From Gonapodya prolifera JEL478 (taxonomy: Eukaryota > Monoblepharomycota > Monoblepharidomycetes > Monoblepharidales > Gonapodyaceae), in assembly GCA_001574975.1 (NCBI GenBank), contig KQ965755.1, positions 35,632 through 99,631 on the forward strand: a stretch of DNA of 64,000 nt, written 5' to 3'. A program made the translations under genes and the position numbers. The notes under the pieces were generated by a model. That model saw only the letters and a program-made list of their open reading frames with translations, searched no databases and was not told where the DNA came from. Positions 55,794 to 64,000 of the stretch are shown piece after piece; the stretch's first letter is position 1; the number at the start of each line of letters is the position of its first letter.

Positions 55794-56872
55794 CTAATCT
55801 GAAAAGTAAGACGTTTCAGAATCCGAGTGTTCACTTTCCTCTTTCTCAACACAGGCCTCACAAAAAACTCGGTGTGGCTCGTAGCCATTATGGGCCCTGT
55901 GCTCTTCGCATGTAAGATATTCGCACCTTTCGTACGAAAATTGACTACCCAATCCGCAGCAGCTTCGGCAAAAGAACGCAGTGCAGTCTGCTTTCCAGCA
56001 GCCACTGAGATCCACCAAGAGTTTTTCGCAAGCAAGGACTGATGTGCAGATCCTTGTGTCCGTGTCACATCCCTCACATGTCCTGTATTGAAACTCTGGC
56101 GCCTCAAAGTTGATACCATCAAACTTTGAAACCGAGGGTGTGATCCAAATCAGTGTAACAGACGTCGCAAAGACCCTGTATCAGGCATTCCCAGCACAAC
56201 AACTTTGCCATTTCGACCGCTGACGGGTGGCCGGGATAAGCGACCATTAGGGTTATCCGAGGCTGAAGTATCCCAGGAGCAGTAAAAACACGCTTTAGGT
56301 CTGACTGTGAGATTGGGAGATCAATAGATTCCCTTGATAACTATTCCTCCCGAGATTTTGAACGATTGCAGAAACGGAAGTCCAGATATTGCAGAGATGA
56401 TTCCAGGAGCCAGTGATGAATCGTCTCGTGGTCCCGGAACAAATCCAGAAGGAGATCGTCGAAGTCAACGTTCTCGCAAGCACGCAGGGAGAGCCTTCGA
56501 ATGCCAGGCAGCTTCATTGCCACCAAAACCGCCTCGCTGGAAACTAAAGATCCGTCAAAAGTCACTTCCGTGATCCCTTCCGAAACACACCGTTTTGCCG
56601 TCGTGGCGATGTCAACGTCCGTTCCCGTCGACGGGGACATCGCAATCCAACTATTGATTCGGTCGAGGCCCTCCTCAATTTGCCGCTCCTCCAACCGAGC
56701 GCTCGACGTCTGAATAGTCCAAACTCTCCCATACGGCAGCATTCGTGACGATTCGGCGGAATTGGGGAGCGGTTGATGACAGGCGCACGATCGCGCGGAC
56801 GGGGAGGGCAAGGGCGATGGAGGTGAGCGTTTCTAGGGGTGTGGAAGAGAGCGAGGCGGGGTGGTTCATTGT
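55794..56872 (-). pseudogene. F-box-like protein with Cys-rich C-terminal domain, frame-broken
   Basis: N-terminus from ATG 56872: SSTPLETLTSIALALPVRAI then VRLSSTAPQFRRIVTNAAVW, an F-box. The frame changes after LDYSDV; the next frame runs EERQIEEGLDRINSWIAMSP, EAVLVAMKLPGIRRLSLRAC and SSLQYLDFRFCN, LRR-like. Further down come LLCWECLIQGLCDVCYTDLD and, after another frame change, FQYRTCEGCDTDTRICTSVL, DLSGCWKADCTAFFCRSCCG, YERCEYLTCEEHRAHNGY and VFCEACVEKEESE: about eighteen Cys and several His in zinc-binding pairs, ending at 55794. The combination F-box + LRR + Cys-rich tail recurs in chytrid genomes as far as I recall. At least two frame changes; either a pseudogene or assembly indels. 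Confidence 0.55.
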
Positions 56873-56926
56873 GAGAGGGAATCGATGCGGGATATGGAAC
56901 TTTGAAACTGTGGTGCGTCGCCACAA

Positions 56927-58585
56927 TCATCGTAATGCAACGCCGGGGTCCTTCACTTCAGTTCAGTCTTACTGTGATCAAGTACGTGAGCCACTCCGTC
57001 ATAGCTACTATGATGCCGCTACCTGGATATCCAAGCTACGGGAGATGAGTCTTGGAAGATGTTATTCGCTCGATGGAGAAGTCACACTCTACCGTGCTCA
57101 TTCGAATTAATTGAAGTACAGTAAGAGGTTGTGTCACTCTGAGGATGTGCAACGGTGTGCGCTTCTGTGGTGGACGTCAGCTTCCCAGGAAGAACAAGCA
57201 GTTCAGATGGTCCGTCTTCAGTGAGCGCTTATTGACATGACCACATTTAGCCAGAAAAAACGTCTCCCGAGCACGTACATACTCCGGCAAGTCCCCGGGT
57301 TCTCATTATTATGGTGACAATGCCCAACTTCCGACTTCTGTTCCTCTGTGACCCATCCGCCATCCGACATCACAACTTATCATTCAGACGCTGACATTTT
57401 CTCCCTTTGGGCACCTCAGTCCTCCGTCCTTCACGTTCTCCCACCACACGCCACAACTCACCCCTATTCGCGATCGCCCTCGACGCCTGCTGTGATGTGG
57501 AAAAATACCAGTACGCGGGTCCGATGCAGCAGGTCACCGAGATATCAGCCATCGAGAATCGCTCGTCGGATATATTCCGTTGATCCGCGGTTGGCGTCGG
57601 AGACCATCTTTGTGATTTGACGAAGACGGCATCTCAGGGAAAAGATTCTTGCTTAATCGCGTACAATGTGCAAGGAGAGAATAGAACCGTGAGTCTCACC
57701 CTGGCAGTTTACCATGCGAGGTCTTCCTGTCAGCACACGACGCGAGCTCTCTCGCCACCCGCGCTCTCTCCGCGGGGTGCAACAAGTCGACAAGAGGCTT
57801 TCCTCGCTAAACTGGGTCCCACGTTGACATCCCGTCGGTCTCGTTCGCGATCGCGGTCGCCGCTTTCATGGCCGGGGAGACGTATTCGATTGTGAAGAGG
57901 GGAGGGGAGCATAGTGCCCAGACACAGCTAGTTGAAGGCGGTGGAGATGCAGGAGGATCATCGTCGCCGAAGAGGGAGGGAAGATGGGACATGGCGGGTT
58001 GAATTAGCTGACGGCGAGGTTGGTTCGACCGTGCTTATAATCCATCCATGTGCCAGATTTGTTGTGTGCACTGCGTCCAGCGAACGGTGAAGCAAATGGT
58101 CTGTCTCTATCTCCGTGATATTTTCGTTCATATGTCGCGGTAAGACTCGTGCTCCCCTAATGAATGTTTTTACAGCAAAAGAAACACTCAAATCTGACTA
58201 TAAATAACACCATTGTGGACGCTACTGCTGTCTTGTATTTTCCTTTTCTTCGTTTCAATTGGCTTGTGGAGTGCTACCCAGGGAATTGTCCCTTTCGTCA
58301 CATCATTCACAGTTCTTGTGTGTGGTGTGCCAAGCACAACAGCGAAGACCGCTCACATGATGTCCTGAGACATCGCCCATCCTTTGAACTCGCACTCTTT
58401 ATTTCCTGTCTCTATCTTCTGCCTACTCCCACCTCTTGCTTTCCTCCCGTTCACCCGACGTGGTCCCAACCTCCGTGGTCCCAACCTCGTGACCAGAACC
58501 AGAACCCACCTCGACCCATCTTACACTCAGCGAGAGCGATATACCCACGCATCCTGTATTCACCCAAGACACAAAGAGAGGAAAA
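56927..58585. other. Gene-poor stretch
   Basis: About 1.66 kb with short open frames on both strands and no recognisable motif. The last 200 bases should hold the promoter of the DDHD gene; a near-repeat GTGGTCCCAACCTC occurs twice at about 58461 and 58477. Confidence 0.45.
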
Positions 58586-60731
58586 ATGGCTTTGCCAGAA
58601 CTTCAGCATCGCCACGACAAAGGTGCGCCTCTCCTCTGCAACCGTTCGCCGAAATTGCTGAATCAAGATCACCCTTCCACATCCACATCCACCCCAGTGA
58701 ACGTCCTCTGCCTCCTCGTCTCCGGAATCGGCCCGCAGAATAACCTCCCGCGCAATTTATCGTCGCTTCGGTCACACATTGCTCGATCTGCAGCGTCGGA
58801 GCGCAACGACCACGGTGCGGCTCCAATTAATGTGGAGATCCGCGAAATCGACTGGCACACGTCCCTGCATCGGTTGGAAGACGTGGATCGGTGAGTTGAG
58901 TGTTTGAGAATATACTGAATGAGTGTATCGCTCACAGCGTGGGCATGCCTATTCCCTCCACATTTATTGGATTGCAGCCAACTGAACCTCGTCAGCAACC
59001 AAAACATCCCTCTCTTCCGCAAAATAAGCAACGTAAGCCCATCTTCATCCTTCTCCCCCTTCTTACACCACCCAACCCCTCTACCCCAACCCCCCACACA
59101 GGACGTCCTCCTCGACGTCGTCATGTTCTTCACGCCCCACCTCGGGTCCTGGATGCTGCAATTCGTTCGCGACCAGCTCAACGAGCTCTACCGCTCCTTT
59201 TGCGCCACTCAACCGGGAGGAGTGTTTGATGGCGTTGTCGTGCTGATGGGGTACTCCCTCGGCGGCGTTATTTCGTTCGACCTCCTCCAGAAGCAAACTT
59301 GGATGGCCGAGGAAGTCGCAAACTCGGCGACCACCACATGCGCTGACGAGTCCATCCTTTCCGATACTGGCGTGGATCAGACCAGGTCCCCCCCACCCAC
59401 CTCCGAAACGACGACGAGCCCCACCAGCCCGTCCAAGCCCCCCTCTCTCTCCCTCGCATTCCGCCCCCGCCTCCTCGTAACCCTCGGAAGTCCCATCGCG
59501 GCCGTGCAAGTGGCGCGGACCGAACACGGCACGTTTGGTCAGAAACTGGACCACGTGACCGCGCTGGGTGTGAGGTTCCTCAACCTGTTTTCGACCAATG
59601 ATCCAATGGTGAGTCCTGGGTCCGACTAGGTTTTTGGGCAAGAAACGGAAGCATCTCATACCCGGTTCCCTGATTTCTGTAAACGCACTCAAGGGCTACC
59701 GATGCGAACCCCTCCTCTCGCCCACATTCAAGCAATTCCCCCCCGTCACTATACCCCACGTTTCACTCTCTCGCTCCACCTCCCGCTCCCTCACCCCACG
59801 TACTGGCACCTCTACTGCCCCTGCCCCCGCGCACACCTCTGTCCGCCTCACTCTAGGTCTCAAACTCTCCGCCACAATCCCGCTCCCTCATCCCAGTCCC
59901 GTCGCGTCGCTAGCGCTACCATCCCTACACCGCACGGTCCAAATCGCACTCGACGCCGTGGCGGTCTCGACGTCGGCGTCGGTGCGGTATTTGGGCGGCG
60001 TTAGTGGGGTTGTGGGGAGGTGGAAGTCGTCACAAGGGACTACGGCTGGTGAGGGAGAGAAAGTGGGGAAGCGGGCGCGGGACCGAGACGATGATGGGGA
60101 GGGCAGTGGTCATGGAGCGAAGAGGCAGAAGGGACCGCCGACCCCATTGCCGCACGGGCAGGATCAGGCTGCCCAGCCGGGAATCCTCGCCTCGGTCGCC
60201 TCGTCTTTGCTCAGCCTCGCAGGCAGGCTCACATGTAGTTCGCCTGCACCGGCAGTCTCGGAGTCGGTCTCGCAACCTCAGCCCTCCTCGGGGAAGGATG
60301 ATGGGATGGACTCTGACGGCACGGCCGCCACGGGACCGGATTCGGTGGACAGGGAGGACTACGAAAGCATGTCTGACCGGACCTCCTCCGACGCCGCCTC
60401 AGACCGTGAACGTACGCGCAGCCCATCGCCCGTTGAGAACATTCCCGTCTCCGAACCAGCACCACAAACATCACCAACCCCACCAACCCTTGTATCCCGC
60501 TCCGCCTCCTCCATCATCCAACCCCACCCCCGCCTGGACTATGTCGTTACGCCCGACTTCCTGTTCACATCCTTCACGTCCCCGCGCCCGCACCTGGGCC
60601 CGGCGCCCGGGTACTTGTCGGCGGCGCGGGACTACCTTGCGGGGCTAAGGGCGCATTTTTCGTATTGGCATAGCGCGAGAGTGGCGGGGTTCCTCGTGGG
60701 GGAGTTTCGGAAGGAGTTGGGAAGGGTGTAG
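58586..60731 (+). CDS. DDHD-domain phospholipase A1
   Basis: Four exons: 58586-58890, 58978-59032, 59102-59608, 59694-60731; 634 residues. DDHD1/DDHD2-type enzymes (PA-PLA1) cleave phosphatidic acid and other lipids at Golgi and mitochondrial membranes. Family blocks: NVLCLLVSGIG, VEIREIDWHTSLHR (the V-E-W-H strand), LFRKISNDVLLDVVMFFTPH, the lipase nucleophile elbow LMGYSLGGVISFDLL (G-x-S-x-G), LLVTLGSPIAAVQVAR, RFLNLFSTNDPM-GYRCEPLLSP, and near the end LDYVVTPDFL and YLAGLRAHFSYWHSARVAGF, the C-terminal half of the DDHD domain. An acidic/Ser-rich insert (residues about 400-530) splits the DDHD region, as in other members. The N-terminus is short; an upstream exon may be missing. Confidence 0.9.
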
Positions 60732-61017
60732 AGCGGGTTTTTGTTGCCAGGTGGATTCAGATACCGGGCGATTCAGGTTTCAGGACACCCTAGCCCGCAC
60801 TGTACTTTTGCGTCGCTTGACGAGTAATTGTTTTTCTTTTTCAGCTTCACTGACTCCCGGATACCTTGGCACTTCATCATCTAGACGCATGCAATCATGA
60901 TAAACGTATTCCTCGCATTCCAATTACGAATCTCCTCTATTTTCGACTCGAATCTGCAGTCTCATTATGAAATTTTGTCGTCCCATTCTTGCCACCGTCC
61001 AGCCACCGCCGAAGACT

Positions 61018-62833
61018 TCACTCTCTTACCACCTCCTTCCCTTTTCCCTTGACATCACCACTCTCCTTCCCTATCTCCCCATTCACCTCCTCCGCCGGCT
61101 CGCCCAACCTCCTCCCTCGCTCCGCCATGCCCCTCACTGCCCTTAAGATCCTCTGCTCTCGCTCATGAAAGTCCGACGGTCCGCCGTTCGAACCTTCCAT
61201 CGACACCTCAGCCCCGGCTCCAGCACCCTCCGCCGCCGCCAACATCCCACCGGGACTCCACCCAACGACCCACCCCATCCCCGTCGTCCTGTCCACGTAC
61301 TGCCCCACAACGTCCCAGTAGCTGTACCCCGAGGGCGGTCCGTAGATCCCGTACGAGCGCGCAAACTCCCTTGCTCTCCGCCAGGCGCCCCACACGAGGA
61401 GCGACCGGATCATGGCCGAGATGAAGAGGCGCAAGTCCCGTTCGCGCCGTTTGATCTGCACGGCTTCGGAAAGGAGCAGCCGCGATGGGTCCGGCGCCGG
61501 TCGGTCGGCTAGGCGGCGAGCTATGGCGATGCTCAGTGCTGTCAGGCCCCTGGTGAGGGCGTCCATTGGGTACGACACGAGGGGGAACCCCGTGGCATAG
61601 ACGGCGAGTACGAGGAGGACCAAGTCCACCATGATGTCGCGGTTGACGCGGGACGAGACCAAACTCTCCACGACGACATTTTGCCGCCCGAGTGCGTCCC
61701 ATGCCCGGCGGAGCTCGCCCCTGTATTCCGTCACGGCAGATTCCAGTGCGTGCTGGGTGGACGTGAGGAGGGCTCGGGTGGCTTCTTGGTCTGCCCGCGT
61801 CGCGTCCAGATCCCCGGAAACGGTCGTGACGTGGGCGGAGAGGTCGGTGAGGTTGGACGTGAGGGATTGAATGTGGGTTTGGAGATCGTTGATGTGACGG
61901 CGGTGTTTGTGGAGGGAACGCTAGCGAGAAGTCCCATCAGGGGTGGGTGTTGGTCAGACTGGACCTTGAAGCGGAAACATACCTGCATTAGCTTCCCGCG
62001 AATAAAGTTGTGCACTTGTACGAGATACGTGACTCCCGCGAGCTTCGCGGACGTCCGTTGAAACTCGCCCTGCTTCTTGAACTTATCCTGCAGCTTCAGT
62101 ACCAGTTGTTCGTGGGTCGGCAACTGACCATTGACGAGCAAGTCTGTCTCGCACCTAGCTCCATTATCCGCCCCACGACTAAGAAACCGATTAAATAAAC
62201 TCACCAAACTGCTGTTCTTCCCGCGCCAGCACCTGCAACCTCCCGAGCGCCCTCCTCGTCTCCTCCAATGCAACTCCTACTTGTTCCGCCTGATCCGCGA
62301 GCGCGTCCTCGGCAGAATGACTGCGACCAGACTCCGCCAGAGACGGAGATGGCCCAGCGTCTGAAAGAGCTACTGAAGGTCGACGATCGTCCGCGGGTGT
62401 TACTTCCAGGGTGATTGTCCCTGGTTCGATGACGTGAAGCTGGGAGCCCCCCTCTGCCTCTGTCCCTCCAGCGGCATCGCTTTCACTTGGCGGAATCACA
62501 GCATTCCCGCCAGTGTCGTCGTCGTCCCATTGCAGCCTCACAGGCGGTGGAGTCATTGGTGTTGCCCTCCTCGAAGCTGCCGCTGCGGCGAGCAGTTTCG
62601 CCTCAACATCTCTCGCGTCGGTGGTGGGATTAGCGGAGACAGAGCGACCTATACCGCGTAATTGGCTGGTGTGGAAACCCCGTCCTCGGATCCTCTCGCG
62701 CAAATGAAATTTGCTCACCGCGGTTATTCGGCACGGGAGCAAGGGGAGCGGGAGACGGAGACGCGGGAGGATTTGGCGGGCCTGATTCCACGACAGTGAT
62801 TGAGGAAATACCGACGATGCGAGGGGAAGTCAT
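61018..62833 (-). CDS. Coiled-coil protein with membrane segment, unknown function
   Basis: Four exons: 62833-62719, 62648-62205, 62143-61983, 61920-61018; phases agree, 540 residues. The first 40 residues are Pro-rich (PPNPPASPSPAPLAPVPNNR). Coiled-coil heptads run from about residue 150 to 300 (ADQAEQVGVALEETRRALGR, EQLVLKLQDKFKKQGEFQ, SLTSNLTDLSAHVTTVSGDL). A hydrophobic segment follows (IMVDLVLLVLAVYATGFPLV), then a second weaker one (LRLFISAMIRSLLVWGAW) and a conserved-looking aromatic piece (GPPSGYSYWDVVGQYVDRTT). The C-terminus is polar and basic. This order (long coiled coil, then membrane insertion near the C-terminus) suits a tether or organelle-surface protein; I do not recognise the family. 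Confidence 0.7.
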
Positions 62834-63058
62834 GAGCTGGACGGATCCAAGCGTACGTAAGGGGAAGCGGACCTAAGCAAACTACCACCACGCAAGTTCT
62901 TGTTAATATCCCCTCCATTTTGTTGGCAGCACACATTTCATTTATTAGACTACGGGAAACTAGCAACTACCGCCACAATAACTCTTGATCCAATGTGGCT
63001 CTCCCCTCCGCATGTCAAGTTCTTACACATTGTAATCATCCTTGCCGTGTCCGTTCCA

Positions 63059-64000
63059 TCAGACGCTGAACGATTCAACAATAATTTCGACATCAGCCCA
63101 CTCCTCCCTGTTCGCCAATTCCACATCCGCGAGTGCTTCTTCCACAAACTTCTCCGGTCCGCACACAAACACCCCGACCTTGGGTTTCGCCTTCTCACCA
63201 CTCGGTCCTTCAATAACTTTATGGAGAACAGCTTTCAGACCTGTGCGATGCCTCGAGACGAGGGGGAAGTCTTCTTCTTTGACTGGAACCTCAACGGGTG
63301 GCAAGTTCAAACCCGAGAGCGAAGTGTCGAAAATGTGCACCGCCACGGGAGAGTCATTCTACATCCAATGTTTAATTAGACTGTATCTCTGGGCGCCGTC
63401 TCCGCGAACAGACCACACGAAGAGAATGCGAGGCTTACAAGAGGATACAATTTGGACGTCACCGCCAAGAAGAGCATCAGAGTCTGCTTCATTGGAACTC
63501 CGGCTGGCAAGAAGACTGGAGATGCCGGCAAGTGCTGGCGCCGCTCCAGTTCCCCCGACAAAACAAGATAAAGAGATCAAATGGATAGCGATCTTTGGGA
63601 GAAGGACATAGGGCTTCCGTAAGGCCCCTGCATTGCGACTACAAGCGTTGAATGGACAAGGGAAATTGAGTACCTTCGCTCGTGAATATAAGAGGGCTGA
63701 AGAAGCAATATGCTCACTTTTTTTTAAGTCTCGCTGATCAAAAACACCCTTCGTCCAGTCCTCCACACCAAAAGGCCGATCTCGCCGGCCCCATTAGAAA
63801 CGTCACCGTATCTCCATCAGACGCTGCGACACTCCACGGGTGCGCCTGAAACCTCATGAGCTCTGGCAAGATGACGCGTGCGAACTGGCCGGGGAGGACG
63901 TCAAAAAGGGTGCTTCTTCTTCACGCCGATGGTGGCGTAGCCGCATTCTTCGCATGCGACGGATACGATGTCATGGATGTTGAATGAAGATCGGATGCGG
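63059..64000 (-). CDS. Ferric-reductase-type NAD(P)H/FAD oxidoreductase, C-terminal part (cut by window edge)
   Basis: The gene enters from beyond 64000. Read on the minus strand: FDVLPGQFARVILPELM and HPWSVA (FAD-binding, the H-P-x-S-x-A motif), VEDWTKGVFDQRDL, GPYGSP, CFVGGTGAAPALAGISSLL (NAD(P)H-binding Gly-rich loop), RILFVWSVR, and the last exon VAVHIFDTSLSGLNL to KVGVFVCGPEKFVEEAL (C-G-P motif) and stop at 63059. Such proteins reduce Fe(III)/Cu(II) at the plasma membrane, or form superoxide (NOX); the heme-binding TM domain needed to decide lies outside. Frame changes occur near GPYGSP and before VEDWT that I could not resolve as introns. Confidence 0.75.

Noticed and set aside
1-64000. 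CRISPR arrays, rRNA, LTR or other virus-like elements, LINE reverse transcriptase, DNA transposase
   Set aside because: I looked for direct repeats with spacers, rRNA core strings, reverse-transcriptase, integrase, capsid and transposase motifs and saw none.

Overview
The window reads as nuclear DNA of a zoosporic (flagellated) fungus. Genes are compact, most coding regions are cut by short GT-AG introns (about 40-110 bases, a few longer), and many products have clear fungal or general eukaryotic relatives. B9D2, a transition-zone protein of cilia, is present and well preserved. This points to a chytrid-type lineage (Chytridiomycota, Monoblepharidomycota or similar); species cannot be named from sequence alone. 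Five single N positions (417, 573, 2227, 12895, 13051) and several one-base frame breaks in otherwise good genes suggest a draft assembly.

Layout. 0-1.6 kb: ankyrin gene and GNAT acetyltransferase, both on the minus strand. 1.9-3.7 kb: His-rich ZIP zinc transporter. 3.8-7.1 kb: decayed solute-binding-protein-like gene, unassigned DNA, and a frame-broken flavin-binding PNPOx-like gene. 7.1-11.1 kb: LSM5 and an amino-acid/GABA-type permease. 11.7-13.8 kb: second, broken copy of the ankyrin + GNAT segment. 14.0-18.3 kb: SAPS-domain phosphatase regulator. 18.4-20 kb: alpha/beta hydrolase. 20.3-23 kb: SFP1-like zinc-finger factor. 23.5-25.4 kb: FkbM-like methyltransferase and a type II membrane protein. 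25.7-31.8 kb: P5B ATPase. 32-34 kb: coiled-coil zinc-ribbon-like protein. 35.2-37.2 kb: small kinase-like fragment and a membrane-anchored prolyl 4-hydroxylase. 38.3-40 kb: Ssh4/Ear1-like ubiquitin-ligase adaptor. 40.3-42.7 kb: RAE1 and B9D2, head to head. 43-44.2 kb: broken MYND gene. 44.5-47.7 kb: ORC6-like protein and a second hydrolase. 47.8-53.1 kb: gene-poor, repeat-rich DNA around one small VOC/glyoxalase-fold gene. 53.2-57 kb: F-box/LRR protein and a broken F-box/Cys-rich protein. 58.6-60.7 kb: DDHD phospholipase. 61-62.8 kb: coiled-coil membrane protein. 63-64 kb: ferric-reductase C-terminus cut by the window edge.

The genes are unlinked housekeeping and membrane-trafficking functions (metal transport, RNA decay and export, phosphatase control, lysosomal/endosomal transport, lipid metabolism), not a biosynthetic cluster. 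No virus-like element, LINE, rRNA, convincing tRNA or CRISPR was found. The most unusual signals are a 441-base identical tract inside an otherwise diverged segmental duplication; an intron made largely of ~25-base hairpin-forming tandem units; two families of long-period degenerate repeats at 48-53 kb; and 10-11-base micro-exons in two genes. I did not find evidence strong enough to claim a wholly new system.
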